NCBI RefSeq assembly: GCF_000002075.1
Contig: NW_004797600.1
Span: 37,733 to 101,732 of the forward strand
Reading direction: 5' to 3'
Origin: Aplysia californica
Lineage: Eukaryota; Mollusca; Gastropoda; Aplysiida; Aplysiidae
Length of the DNA: 64,000 bases
Shown here in pieces: positions 52,301-58,073 of the stretch (positions within the stretch are counted from its first letter, which is position 1; every line of letters starts with the position of its first letter). Under the pieces are notes generated by a model. That model was given only the letters and a program-made list of their open reading frames with translations, had not been told where the DNA came from and did not search any database. The position numbers were made by a program, and so were the translations under genes.

Positions 52301-52594
52301 ATCTGGATGAAGTTTCTACTGTTGTTGTTTTTTTTTTCTGGCTTCAGATCGTAATGGATACAGTGTGTGTTTGTGGAGATGGGGAAGAAAGAGATGTCAC
52401 CTGCTTGGTTTCTTTTTGCTATCTCTACAAGTCATGCTTTTTCTAATCTAAAGTGCACTTAACATTTCTTCGGTTTTTTGCTATAGCGCTGATTAAAAGT
52501 ACAGTTTACTGTTATCATCATTTCTGATTCTTCTATTATTGTCTCCCATTTTCCTCCAGCTCAAGGTTTCGAGAGGACCCACTGGTTTTTATGA
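10361..52594 (+). CDS. RUN-domain and PTB-like-domain protein, 19-exon host gene
   Basis: Spliced gene reconstructed by eye from 19 exons with AG/GT borders and compatible phases: 1326 coding nt, 441 residues plus TGA. Residues about 5-170 match the RUN domain: VPFCRALEDIFRLGLQ near residues 33-48, GLFHLIKFVKDNQK, GRGRLFIRACLVKKDL, WYDSTSILRD, and a closing FSLYLKNASFLDTTWDM. Residues about 314-441 look like a PTB/PID fold: FTVVYRGFYPLAEDGR, IHDSIENVI, YFGYIAG, FKCYVFESEEASEAK, and a C-terminal helix containing CSIAQGFERTHWFL. Established: RUN domains bind Rap, Rab or Arl GTPases, and PTB domains bind NPxY-type peptides or lipids. Inference: a cytosolic adaptor linking a GTPase to a membrane receptor tail or cargo. 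No signal peptide or membrane segment is visible. The ATG has a strong GCCACCATG context, but the exon is open upstream in frame, so the true N-terminus may be longer. Exons 13-18 occur twice in the assembly. The 441-residue model uses each once. Confidence 0.8.
10463..10490 (+). repeat. (TG)n microsatellite at a gap
   Basis: At least 13 TG units running into the 318-N gap, so the true length is unknown. Confidence 0.95.
10491..10808. other. Assembly gap (318 N) in intron 1
   Basis: Run of 318 Ns directly after a (TG)n tract (about 10463-10490). The gap is probably caused by the microsatellite. Its unusual length suggests an estimated size. It lies in the intron between exons 1 and 2, so no coding sequence need be missing. 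Confidence 0.98.
11245..11458 (+). mobile_element. tRNA-derived SINE, type 2
   Basis: TGTAGTGTAGTGACTAG head, AGAAGATGTGAGATTAAAG B-box region, CCTTGACAAG, AAGCAGCCCATCTCCCAAAT, TCTAAATTGTGCGGATGGGG. Other copies are at 17240, 21248, 21996 and 37631. Confidence 0.62.
11504..11960 (+). mobile_element. tRNA-derived SINE, type 1
   Basis: Pol III A-box-like TGGCCTAGAGG near 11515 and B-box GGGTCGAATCT near 11559. Then a T/C-rich body, a central segment GCGCATGTTAAAGATCCCTT, and the tail TGCAATTGCGAGCACCGTAA. Typical mollusc-style SINE. Confidence 0.7.
12141..12248 (+). CDS. Exon 2 of the RUN-PTB gene
   Basis: Acceptor TTTCTCCACAG, donor GTGAGT, 108 nt, phase 1 in and out. Encodes VALLELYNEGGKIYDTNLNL followed by VPFCRALEDIFRLGLQ. 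The latter is the first conserved RUN block (leucine/cysteine pattern LxxALExIFxxGL). Confidence 0.85.
12665..12728 (+). CDS. Exon 3 of the RUN-PTB gene
   Basis: Acceptor TTTTCCAG, donor GTGAGT, 64 nt, ends in phase 2. Encodes NHGHWFTKADYWTVFIKFGD, the second RUN block, where aromatic residues precede a helix. Confidence 0.85.
12816..13316 (-). mobile_element. L2/CR1-like LINE 3' fragment, antisense
   Basis: On the minus strand it encodes LLSQLHWLPVKACTYCKFAV, the HWLPVK motif of L2/CR1-group ORF2 C-termini. It is followed by a 3' UTR reading GTGAAGCACCTTGAACCACC, then a TTTATTATTATAATT tail. Lies in intron 3, opposite to the host gene. Confidence 0.65.
13317..15395. other. Intron 3, left part
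   Basis: No conserved coding signal. A 21-base match (TTTCAAATGCAGCTGTGTTGA) links 14463 with the right edge of the gap at 10809. Otherwise unique AT-rich DNA. Confidence 0.45.
15396..15826 (+). mobile_element. tRNA-derived SINE, type 1, second copy
   Basis: Same order as 11504-11960: CTCATGGTATAGAGGTACAA head, GGTTTGAAACC B-box, GGATAGGTAAGATCTAACAC, TAGGCTTCGGCCACCACCCA. Lacks the 3' tail. More diverged. Confidence 0.65.
16154..16948 (+). mobile_element. Pogo/Tc1-mariner-like nonautonomous element, family A
   Basis: 795 bp in intron 3, bounded by inverted termini CAGTCAAACCTG and CAGGTTCGACTG, each next to TA (the Tc1/mariner/pogo target). Both ends carry several copies of GGTGGCCGTCTTA, plausibly transposase-binding subterminal repeats. 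No transposase is visible. Confidence 0.75.
17147..17198 (+). CDS. Exon 4 of the RUN-PTB gene
   Basis: Acceptor TTTTTCCCCAG, donor GTGAGC, 52 nt, ends in phase 0. Encodes AGPGLFHLIKFVKDNQK, a RUN helix. Confidence 0.85.
17240..17466 (+). mobile_element. tRNA-derived SINE, type 2
   Basis: Best-preserved copy: AGTGTAGTGGTTAGGG (A-box), GTGAGTTCGATTCCC (B-box), GGCCTTGACAGACAGGATTG, AAGCAGCCCACTT, TCTAAATTGTGTGGATGAGG. Intron 4. Confidence 0.68.
17467..19175. other. Intron 4, nothing assigned
   Basis: Poly-G tracts near 17560 and 17910. The short ORFs have no family resemblance. No mobile element recognised. Confidence 0.45.
19176..19283 (+). CDS. Exon 5 of the RUN-PTB gene
   Basis: Acceptor ATCCAAAAAG (weak polypyrimidine tract further upstream), donor GTACAA, 108 nt, phase 0. 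Encodes GRGRLFIRACLVKKDLASLV and QKLRDDTAFIE. The GRGRxxIRxxLxxKxL pattern is the most diagnostic RUN block. Confidence 0.87.
19807..19852 (+). CDS. Exon 6 of the RUN-PTB gene
   Basis: Acceptor ATTTCTTCAG, donor GTGTGT, 46 nt, ends in phase 1. Encodes MWYDSTSILRDDILS, the WYxxxSILRD RUN motif. Confidence 0.87.
20668..20830 (+). mobile_element. tRNA-like SINE fragment
   Basis: GGGTAGTCTAGTGATTAGG (A-box-like) and GGGATCGAACCTC (B-box-like), followed by AAGCAGCCCATG as in type 2. Diverged middle. Confidence 0.5.
21087..21181 (+). CDS. Exon 7 of the RUN-PTB gene
   Basis: Acceptor CCACCCCTCAG, donor GTAAGT, 95 nt, ends in phase 0. Encodes EIFLSLLAEVQNIPFSLYLK then NASFLDTTWDMA, the final RUN helix and the closing LDxxW motif. 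Confidence 0.87.
21211..21835 (+). repeat. Degenerate 40-45-bp minisatellite, split by a SINE
   Basis: Unit of the type AGTGCACATTTTAGAGGAAA followed by CAAGGGATATAGTAACATT. One unit lies at 21211-21245; about eight more lie at 21478-21835 after the SINE. Intron 7. Confidence 0.65.
21248..21468 (+). mobile_element. tRNA-derived SINE, type 2, inside a minisatellite
   Basis: TGTGGTGTAGTGATTAAACG, GAGTTCAATTCC, GTTGGCTCTGACAGGCAGGG, TCTAAATTGTGTCGATGGGG. Units of a 40-45-bp minisatellite lie on both sides. Confidence 0.62.
21996..22208 (+). mobile_element. tRNA-derived SINE, type 2
   Basis: TCTGTAGTGTAATGGTTAGA (A-box), GATGTGAGTTCTATTCCC (B-box), CAGCCCAGGTTGACC, GATTGAAGCAGTCC. Intron 7. Confidence 0.62.
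22397..22449 (+). CDS. Exon 8 of the RUN-PTB gene
   Basis: Acceptor TTGTCAATCAG, donor GTAAGT, 53 nt, ends in phase 2. Encodes EYRDYEFVPCNVLGVHL, just after the RUN core. Confidence 0.8.
22787..22847 (+). CDS. Exon 9 of the RUN-PTB gene
   Basis: Acceptor TCCTTTTCAG, donor GTAAGT, 61 nt, ends in phase 0. Encodes HYVDTHLVVTDVDAESVAAE plus D, in the linker between the two domains. Confidence 0.8.
23133..23204 (+). CDS. Exon 10 of the RUN-PTB gene
   Basis: Acceptor TTTGTTTTCAG, donor GTAAGG, 72 nt, phase 0. Encodes GKISVGDVMDELYTESLRGA and KRGK. Charged linker or small helical unit of unknown fold. Confidence 0.8.
24663..24719 (+). CDS. Exon 11 of the RUN-PTB gene
   Basis: Acceptor GGTTCTCCAG, donor GTAATT, 57 nt, phase 0. 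Encodes VRDLFQLYKGMPVYVSFVK, in the linker region. Confidence 0.8.
25588..25775 (+). CDS. Exon 12 of the RUN-PTB gene
   Basis: Acceptor TTTATTACAG, donor GTAAGT, 188 nt (the longest coding exon), ends in phase 2. Encodes ARLPNGEIYRPIAQLLREVD, then a proline- and acid-rich stretch with KPAHAVLPEEEKDEIPVHGP. Reads as a flexible linker leading into the PTB-like domain. Confidence 0.82.
26599..27433 (+). mobile_element. Foldback/MITE-like element with GGGGGTACCC ends
   Basis: Left part (GGGGGTACCCACTAGCAAAT; TTTGACCTATAAATACATTA) is inverted relative to the right part (TACTTAATGTATTCATGGGT; CGCGTATTTGGGCACCCCC). Flanked by TA. GGG ends recall PIF/Harbinger, but the flank is 2 bp. The interior holds TC and TG microsatellites. 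The right copy of the block carries only its right half (38791-39281). Confidence 0.5.
26813..26905 (+). repeat. TC- and TG-rich microsatellite tract
   Basis: TCTGTCTCCCTC units, then TGTGTG, GCGCGCGC and GCTTGCTTGC, inside the foldback element. Confidence 0.85.
28097..28142 (+). CDS. Exon 13 of the RUN-PTB gene (left copy)
   Basis: Acceptor GTTATTGCAG, donor GTAAAC, 46 nt, phase 2 to 0. Encodes AEFTVVYRGFYPLAE, the likely first beta strand of the PTB-like domain. An identical exon lies at 39940-39985. Confidence 0.8.
28528..33228 (+). mobile_element. I-group LINE (APE, RT, RNase H, zinc knuckle), left copy
   Basis: Non-LTR retrotransposon of about 4.7 kb in intron 13, same strand as the host gene. 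It is flanked by a perfect 13-bp target duplication, ATGTGTGTGTGCA (28515-28527 and 33229-33241), in a GT microsatellite. Order of domains: APE endonuclease from about 29470 (IDFNILQANVCGLDK, then GDLNGHSPLWG, SDHRPVLTK near 30070); reverse transcriptase (KSPGPDKVHNEML near 30790, FADDLVLW at 31445); RNase H (HSYTDGSAFKA near 32338, WITAHTGIQRNERADALAKK near 32680); CPVC...VEH...C knuckle near 33008. The stop TAA at 33213 runs straight into an (AAC)n tail. No ORF1 is recognisable in the first 750 bp. Defective: a frame change in the endonuclease near 29590, in-frame TGA at 30317 and 32000, and a frame change at an A8 run near 32420. RNase H plus knuckle points to the I superfamily (I, Nimb, Ingi-like). 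Confidence 0.88.
33727..33795 (+). CDS. Exon 14 of the RUN-PTB gene (left copy)
   Basis: Acceptor ATTATCTTCAG, donor GTAAGT, 69 nt, phase 0. Encodes DGRVDRIHDSIENVITDSGR and RKE, matching the first PTB helix. A second copy lies at 45591-45659. Confidence 0.8.
34549..34608 (+). CDS. Exon 15 of the RUN-PTB gene (left copy)
   Basis: Acceptor TGCCACAG, donor GTAATG, 60 nt, phase 0. Encodes 20 residues from VVKIETTETG to VRRLSDNE, a pair of PTB beta strands. Second copy at 46414-46473. Confidence 0.8.
34678..35475 (+). mobile_element. 3' fragment of an L2/CR1-like LINE, left copy
   Basis: Encodes the C-terminus typical of L2/CR1-group ORF2: LSKLQVLQNQSAKLIM, ITPILKELHWLLVKQRIKYK, YHPPRALRSASDN, FFSPQVRNELPYKIR, FKKQLKRFLF. 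A stop interrupts it near 34879. The 3' UTR ends with TGTAATGCGCATTGAGCA, a common tail of this group. 5'-truncated, in intron 15. Confidence 0.75.
35812..35868 (+). mobile_element. SINE tail, left block copy
   Basis: CGCTCATATGACGGTATGCA followed by GTTGCGAGCGCCGTAAAACC is the same 3' tail as in type 1 SINEs. Repeated at 47675-47731. Confidence 0.5.
36401..36483 (+). CDS. Exon 16 of the RUN-PTB gene (left copy)
   Basis: Acceptor TTTGTTCTCAG, donor GTATGA, 83 nt, ends in phase 2. Encodes LLLNHSYTEVSACGRRTDML and LYFGYIAG. The YFGYIA strand is typical of PTB domains. Second copy at 48264-48346. Confidence 0.8.
36655..36745 (-). mobile_element. SINE head fragment, left block copy
   Basis: On the minus strand: CCTGTGGTGTAATGGTTAGC (A-box) and AGATGTGAATTCAATCCC (B-box), as in type 2. 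Only the tRNA-like head is kept. Confidence 0.5.
37375..37441 (+). CDS. Exon 17 of the RUN-PTB gene (left copy)
   Basis: Acceptor TCTGACAACAG, donor GTAAGA, 67 nt, ends in phase 0. Encodes ETTCNMAKDFKCYVFESEEA plus SE. The FKCYVFESEE strand and following acidic turn are PTB hallmarks. Second copy at 49238-49304. Confidence 0.82.
37631..37828 (+). mobile_element. tRNA-derived SINE, type 2, left block copy
   Basis: CAGCGTAATGGTTGGACCAT, then CCCTGGTAGGCAGAATCATA, GCAGCCCACTT, and TTGGGATGTAAAACAC. Diverged. Intron 17. Confidence 0.5.
38487..38511 (+). CDS. Exon 18 of the RUN-PTB gene (left copy)
   Basis: Acceptor TTTTCCTACAG, donor GTGAGT, only 25 nt, ends in phase 1. Encodes AKIILCSI, the start of the C-terminal PTB helix. 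Second copy at 50350-50374. Confidence 0.75.
38646..38690 (+). repeat. 13-bp minisatellite, truncated at the gap
   Basis: About 3.5 units of the same 13-bp repeat. The array is cut off by 100 Ns. Confidence 0.92.
38691..38790. other. Assembly gap of exactly 100 N between the two block copies
   Basis: 100 Ns is the usual placeholder for a scaffold join of unknown size. Left flank is a partial 13-bp minisatellite. Right flank begins abruptly with sequence equal to 26944 onward. Confidence 0.98.
38791..39281 (+). mobile_element. Right half of the foldback element, right block copy
   Basis: Corresponds to 26944-27433. The left half is cut off by the assembly gap. This cut is further evidence that the block begins at a contig end and not at a biological breakpoint. 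Confidence 0.6.
39940..39985 (+). CDS. Exon 13, right copy of the duplicated block
   Basis: Same 46 nt as 28097-28142, with intact splice borders. It needs phase 2 upstream. Left-copy exon 18 ends in phase 1, so splicing 18 to this exon puts a TAG stop a few codons in. It works only in place of the left copy. Confidence 0.75.
40388..45092 (+). mobile_element. I-group LINE, right copy
   Basis: Same insertion as at 28528-33228, with the same 13-bp target duplication (40375-40387 and 45093-45105) and the same two in-frame TGA codons (42181 and 43865). It differs in homopolymer length. It has A8 rather than A7 near 42250, which interrupts the frame upstream of the RT, but A7 rather than A8 near 44281, so RNase H and the knuckle stay in one frame (44114-45079). 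A shared target duplication shows a single insertion later copied, or two alleles. Confidence 0.88.
45591..45659 (+). CDS. Exon 14, right copy
   Basis: Identical in coding sequence and splice borders to 33727-33795. Confidence 0.75.
46414..46473 (+). CDS. Exon 15, right copy
   Basis: Identical in coding sequence and splice borders to 34549-34608. Confidence 0.75.
46543..47338 (+). mobile_element. 3' fragment of an L2/CR1-like LINE, right copy
   Basis: Same remnant as 34678-35475 in the duplicated block, differing by a few bases, including a shorter TA run near 46982. Confidence 0.75.
47675..47731 (+). mobile_element. SINE tail, right block copy
   Basis: Same as 35812-35868. Confidence 0.5.
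48264..48346 (+). CDS. Exon 16, right copy
   Basis: Identical in coding sequence and splice borders to 36401-36483. Confidence 0.75.
48518..48608 (-). mobile_element. SINE head fragment, right block copy
   Basis: Same as 36655-36745. Confidence 0.5.
49238..49304 (+). CDS. Exon 17, right copy
   Basis: Identical in coding sequence and splice borders to 37375-37441. Confidence 0.75.
49494..49691 (+). mobile_element. tRNA-derived SINE, type 2, right block copy
   Basis: Same as 37631-37828 with no more than one or two differences. Confidence 0.5.
50350..50374 (+). CDS. Exon 18, right copy
   Basis: Identical to 38487-38511. This copy is contiguous (no gap) with the last exon at 52560, so it is the one that physically joins the gene end. 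Confidence 0.75.
50509..50672 (+). repeat. 13-bp minisatellite, about 12.6 units
   Basis: Unit GCGTAAACACTCC, nearly perfect; two units carry GTAAACTCTCC. Lies in the last intron. The left block copy holds about 3.5 units (38646-38690) before the gap. Confidence 0.92.
50673..51217. other. Last intron, left part
   Basis: Unique AT-rich DNA between the minisatellite and the family C element. Contains an AATAAAATAAAATG run near 51075, which has no evident role. Confidence 0.45.
51218..52148 (+). mobile_element. Pogo-like nonautonomous element, family C
   Basis: 931 bp in the last intron. Inverted termini CAGTAGTCTCTGCCTAAGAT, TA at both sides. The subterminal unit GCGGGATCTTAAGCGAACC is repeated three or more times near the ends. 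No ORF with transposase character. Confidence 0.78.
52560..52594 (+). CDS. Exon 19, terminal coding exon of the RUN-PTB gene
   Basis: Acceptor TTTTCCTCCAG. Completes an alanine codon with exon 18, then QGFERTHWFL and TGA at 52592-52594. Phase fits exon 18 exactly. SIAQGFERTHWFL is the end of the PTB C-terminal helix, so the domain closes at the protein terminus. Confidence 0.78.
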
Positions 52595-52876
52595 GCCGAG
52601 ACTCCCAACATGTACATCTCAGCACTTGCTACAGATCTGATTTTATTATTGTTGTTGTAGACCAACTGCTTTACTTCCTGGATCTGATTGACAAATAGTG
52701 GAGTCAAATATCTCGCACAAAGAGTATCGTGTTAAAAAAATTGCTTCCTCATACCTCAACCTCATGTCATTGCCTTAGCATCCAAGTACAGTTTGTGTTC
52801 TGTGGATGTTCTCGTGTGATATCATTGACATTTCCCAGTCCTTATTCCTTTTATATATTCTTTTATTTCAAGAATG

Positions 52877-53050
52877 ATGTCAAAATTGTCCAAGATGACC
52901 ACTTATTGGTGAAAAGAAAAGTGGTCATCTTAGACAGGTGGTCCTCTTGGACGGTGTCATTATAATAAAAAAGTGCAAAGAGGGAAGTGAGAAGTTGTTG
53001 TTTGTGCAGGTGATTGTCTTAGACAGGTGATGGTTAGAGCTGTTTGACTG
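52877..53050 (+). mobile_element. Short internally deleted family A derivative
   Basis: About 174 bp, matching both ends of the family A element: AAGATGACCACTTATTGG and a GTGGTCATCTTAGACAGG block on the left, and TGTTTGACTG then TA on the right. The middle is lost. Lies in the presumed 3' UTR. Confidence 0.6.
52964..52969 (+). terminator. Nearest AATAAA after the stop codon
   Basis: First AATAAA downstream of the TGA at 52594. It lies inside a short pogo-like element, so if used the element would supply the poly(A) signal. Further candidates are at 53126 and 55077. The sequence alone cannot choose between them. Confidence 0.25.
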
Positions 53051-53191
53051 TATATATGATAAACTGAAATGGATGGAGAGGGGAAAAAACTCTGAACCAA
53101 AACGAAAAGCTTGATGCTTTTATGAAATAAAAACTGAAGGAGGAAGCTGGCACATTCCTGACCCAAATATCGTCAATTTGATCAGATTTAA

Positions 53192-53382
53192 CTCTTTATC
53201 TCCGGCATGCTCGGGCACCTTCCTTTACGACTTCGACATCAAATTACTTTTTGGCAATTGCCAAAAACAGGTCTCTTTTATGTGGAGTTCATTCATTAGA
53301 TGAAGAACTATCAAACAAGTTTTGATTTAATGACCCATTTAGTGATGCAAAAACGGGGCCCGACATAGTGGGAGATGAAGAG
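53192..53382 (+). mobile_element. TTAA-flanked MITE (piggyBac-like), second copy
   Basis: 191 bp with inverted ends CTCTTTATCTCC and GGAGATGAAGAG, perfect TTAA on both sides. Same family as 3177-3454. TTAA targets and short inverted ends starting C(C/T)CTTT are typical of piggyBac derivatives. Confidence 0.68.
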
Positions 53383-53870
53383 TTAAGAGTAGGCTAAATG
53401 TTTGTGCCAAAAGAAATCTGGAACACTAATTTATCAACTCGAATGAGCTTTAATTTAAAGTTGTTGTTTTTTATTTTGCAGTGGACTAAACATTCCTATT
53501 TAATATTTGATCAAAAGAGTTTCTGTCTTCCAATAAGGAAACTTCATGCTAATGGCATCAATATGTGATGTCTTTGAGTGTTTGAGAAAGAAAGAGAGAG
53601 AGGGGGGGATGAATGAATTTTTGGACTGTATTAGTGAGGGCATCGAATTATTCTATGTGAAGGGATCAGATGGATTTGTTGGGATAATTGTAGAAGCACT
53701 ATTGCTTGAACACAGTATATACAGTGTAGAAATACATTTGCTTCGTCAGCACTGATTGATCCTCTTTTTGCTCGTAATAAATTAGTCAGACTTGAACTCA
53801 AATTTTGTTGAAAGTTGCTCACATCTTGTAACCTGCAGATTTATTATTTGTCTGTTGTGGTAATGATAAG

Positions 53871-53940
53871 TTGGAACTTTAAAGCTCATTAAGCCTACTT
53901 TTGAGTAGAAATAGGCACTATAGAAGTCCTTTATTATTAC
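53871..53940 (+). mobile_element. LINE/SINE 3' tail fragment
   Basis: AGAAATAGGCACTATAGAAG followed by TCCTTTATTATTAC resembles the GGCGCTATATAAGT-(ATT)n tail of L2/CR1-group LINEs and SINEs that borrow it. Only about 70 bp. Confidence 0.45.
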
Positions 53941-53944
53941 GTTA

Positions 53945-54170
53945 TATGGGCACGCTGACCTCATGGCTTGGCTGCTAGACTTGCTATTATCCTGAGTTCA
54001 AATTCCAGGCTGGGGCAAACTTGTTTTTGAGATTGACCTCACTTGCACAAATTTTTCCTCATTATACCAAGTTGGGAATGGATACTTGAAAGATCCTATC
54101 GGTATATTATTAGTGTTTGAAAATGGCATGCTACTCTGATCCTCTGTCAGGGATATAAAACATTGTACGA
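53945..54170 (+). mobile_element. tRNA-like SINE, diverged
   Basis: CTCATGGCTTGGCTGCTAGA head and GAGTTCAAATTCC B-box-like element. Then GAAAGATCCTATCGG and a CATGCTACTCTGATCC body. A different or highly diverged family. Confidence 0.45.
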
Positions 54171-57100
54171 TGTGTTGAGCTCTTTTGTGTTTAGAGATAT
54201 TTTAGTACAATTTAAGATTGTTAATAGATTGACTAGGTGAGGATGTTACGTTTTTTAAAATTCAACTTTTCGAAAATAGGATCGTAATACCCCTGATTCC
54301 GATTTTTAAAATGTTTTAGCTACCCAACCTGCTGCCAAATTTCCTGGTGTGTAAGGGAAGAAAAACTACCAGACTCAGACAGTCTACGTCACAACGTCAC
54401 GTGCAACTTTCTAACTTTAAAAGTATTAACTCCCTCTTTGCATTGAGCCTTTGTAGTCACTCAGTACCACTTTGCCCTTAGAAAAACATTACACTTTAGA
54501 AGTGCCAAAGCGAAGAGTAGTGAGGCAAACATTAGATTGACAAAGCGTTAGAAAATTCTTGTCCTTTTGTATCGTCACACCTTTGTTTACGTTACATTTA
54601 TACAAACTTGACTACAACCCGTCTTTGACACCCCATTGAAGATTTTCCGTGGCCATATTACTAATTTTAACCAGTTTACTCATTTTCTTTTTGTTGATTA
54701 CTAAAACATAGGTTGGTGGGTGGGCAGCCCTGGGTAAAACAAATTTAGGTTAAATGATAGACCCTTAGACTTTAATTCAGATCTCACAGAATGACAGTGA
54801 ACTGAACTTGTCTGGTATGTCTGCTCTGCCATGTGTTTGATCTCATTACCATGTTTTTGTAGGGTCCATTATCTTTTGATCCGTTCTGTATGTTGGATGA
54901 CTTGTAAATTCACTTTTTGTTTCACATGATCTTTATCATTTTGAATGTACCGGGTAAGCCTAATTTTTATCATTTTAGTACTGTTTTATTTGAATAGGTT
55001 TAGAATAGATTTCAGCTCTGGTGTGGTTTCTGAATGTCAAGAATTTTACAATGTACTAAGACTGTTTTGAAGCAGAAATAAAGAAAGCTTTACTTTCTAA
55101 TATTTTTTCAACTTGTACAAGAACTTTAGTTCTTGGATTGAAGTGATGATCAGTGAGAAAAAATACCTATAAAAAAGCTAAAGATACTAAAGATAAAGTA
55201 TGTAATCGTCTTTTTATTCACAGTATGTTGCTGATGTATTTATTGAAATGCTGAATTTTGTAATAAAAGGCAGCTTTTCTCTTGTTTTCAGATGATTTGT
55301 ATGCTCTCTGTACATATAAGTTTATTGAAAATTCATTTTAAATGGCCAGTAGAAAAGGGAGTGAATTGCATGAATGAGTTGCACATTTGAAAGTATATTT
55401 AATTTTCTTTTCTTTTTGTGCTTAAGTACAAGGGGGCTTGACAGTTCTCATAAGAGGGGCTTGAGAAAAACGTGCATTTATGGAATGTTGTTCCCTATCA
55501 AGATGATGGTTGTAGTTAGGGTACTTACTTTGATGCTGTGTTTGACTGTTTGTGCCAGGTGTCCTCAAAATAGCCACCATCTTAATTTTTCATTCCTGGG
55601 GAGTGAATACTGGTAGAGATTACCTGTTCCATACAGGTCTGTGGCACCAAATATCTGGCTGCCTAGACTAGCTCTGGCTTTATTCACGTTTTTTATTTTT
55701 ATTTGATTTACAATACTTGGTAGAAATATTAAGTTTTTGCAGAATTAAATGCTTACGTTTACAGGTGAGTGCCAATGTTTCAAATGCAAATTGTACAACA
55801 AATAGTTAATCGTATTATGAGTGTTTTTTGTTTTTTTAACGCGTCAGGTGTTTTGGCAGAGACTTGTGTATCTAGAGAACAAGTAACAGTAGGAACAAGG
55901 TTAGTGAAATGTGAATTAAAGAGCTGGTCTATCTCTAGCCTCTTGAAATAGATTTTAAAGAAAGAATAGATCAAGCTTGCTGCAGTTTTTTTGTTTCTCT
56001 AAAATTCATAGACTGAGTACTGAAAAACAAAAAAGCTATACCTAATGGGAAGTGGTTTGAAGGATTTACGGTCTCGGGTTTTTTATTGCTCACGAAAAGA
56101 ACAAAAGTAAAAATGTTTTCGTGAATGCTAGGTGATAGGGGTTTAAAACTTCGGAAAATTATTAAGATGTTGGAAAATATGTTTGTTGTCTTAAATACAA
56201 AATTATAAGCTATATAATGTGGCATTCTGGTGAAATCAAGCGCTCGTCAAAAAAGTATCGGCATTTTCCTCCAGTTTGATCGTTTTTTTTTCTAAATTTT
56301 GTTCTTTGGCTCAAAACCTTTTATGTCCACATAAAAATATATTCCTGTGTGGATTTTACTGAAAAACATTGATTAAAGGCAAAAAATTTGTACATTTCAG
56401 TTTTCAAGGACTCTCAAGCTTTGGAAATCACCTAACTTTGGCAGCCTTTTTTTCACTAATTTTGCTCTGAAACCTGGCGACCCTGACCTCCTTCAATCCC
56501 AATCTTTTCAAGATAGGCGTGTATTTTTTTCATCAAAAGATGGTCAAATGAACACACTTTAAGAAGATACCAATAAGTCGAGATGCCCCAAAATTGACGT
56601 GCACATAATTCTACCACATCATGACACAGATATGTATTTATTTTTTCTCTTGAACATTGTTTGTTCGAGATTATTTATCTGGAATTTTCTATTATGAAAT
56701 GTTTCATTTGTATAAAGGTTCAGTTGATCAAGATTTTATTTGTCACACAGAAAACTGTGGAGTTCTCTTTTGGACCCTTTGGGGCTATAGTATATGTGAT
56801 TGGCTCCAAGGAAATCTACCGGAAGGTGGACATTTTCGAAACTGACATTTTTACACATTTGAAAAGATTCGTCTCTCATGGGCAATTTGCACTTTATTTA
56901 GGTGTTAATGGGGCATTTTGTACAAATTACAGTTCTTCGAAGGGCACAAATTTTTTTATATTCAATAATTAGGCTGAGTAATGTCTATTTCAGCTGCTAC
57001 AATATTCATGTGCTCTTGGTTATCTGGAAAGGGAACAAAATTCGCCCATGCGGTATCTTTCAGTAGGGGCTCCACATGGAAAGTAATTTCCTATTCACGA

Positions 57101-57493
57101 GAATCGAAAAGTTGAATGCCGTATGTCCTAAAATAGATTTATAAGCAAGTATTTAGAATAGTGGTTGAACAAAATCATCTTAAATCTGGGTTTAAAAATG
57201 GTTTATCTTTTCATTACATATTTATGAGACCTAGTTTGTGATAATGATAAAGGTCTTGGCTTATTTGTAATGGTTTCTAAAACGCGCCTTCCAATGGGTT
57301 TTCTTAAAGACACACATGTATATAATATATGGCTCTATGATCTGTCGTGATAAAAAAATCATCATAAACTGTTATATACTTTTTTTTCTTTTCTTCTTGA
57401 TCTCCTTTATTTCATATAGGCCTACTTGATGTGATAGATTCACTGCTGATACTGCTCTTCATTTGAGATGTATTTTGTCTTCCTATGAAAGTA
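54171..57493. other. Downstream region, no gene recognised
   Basis: AT-rich, with candidate poly(A) signals at 55077 and 55262. The longest ORFs (for example 56661-56972 on +) show no domain, no repeats and no splice context. It may be 3' UTR in part. Confidence 0.45.
55077..55082 (+). terminator. Candidate distal poly(A) signal
   Basis: AATAAA about 2.5 kb after the stop, outside any repeat I recognise, followed by T-rich sequence. Another lies at 55262 and another at 58710. Low confidence without transcript data. Confidence 0.25.
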
Positions 57494-58073
57494 CATTAGT
57501 CTCCGTCTAAACGCACGCCATACAAAAGCCCGCTCCGCTCAAACGCACGCTTTCTCCATATGACGAGTTTTTTACTATATAATTTAGATGTACAAATGCA
57601 TTAGTCAAGTAATCAGCTTCGCTCAAAGAACTTATAAAATAAGCATTCAAGAAATCACAAGGGACAAGAGAAAAAAGTCTCTCGGAATTCTGATTCTGAT
57701 GTCAACCATGCATTTACCGAGTTGCAATAGATGACGGGCTGTCCGGAGTGGTCGCTTAGAAAGCCGTGTGGCTGAGCACTTTTTCATATGACTAGATGTA
57801 ACACCAAGTGTTCCCTCTTATCCGTTGTGACATTTTTTGGAGCATGTCTGTACGATGAGTCCGTCTTTCTGCCACCCCGTTCTATGCCTTTGTATCGATT
57901 GCTGCAGTTGGGGAGTCCTTCACAAAACAGTCTCGTGTCGTCACTAAAATACCAAGGAAATGAGATGACTGCGTCCCTTCCTCCCTTTGCAAAGGTTCAT
58001 GTAAACGCGCGCTCCATATAAACACATGCTAAAGACCCCTCCCAAGCACTGTGCGCTTAGGCGGAGACTACTG
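57494..58073 (+). mobile_element. Pogo-like nonautonomous element, family D
   Basis: 580 bp. Right terminus is the inverse of CAGTAGTCTCCGCCTAAGCG; left is CATTAGTCTCCGTCTAAACG. Subterminal unit AAACGCACGC is repeated. TA flanks. Shares CAGTAGTCTCxGCCTAA with family C but has unrelated internal sequence. Confidence 0.72.

Noticed and set aside
56661-56972. 103-codon + strand ORF downstream of the gene
   Set aside because: AT-rich composition, no domain, no splice or promoter context. Probably chance.
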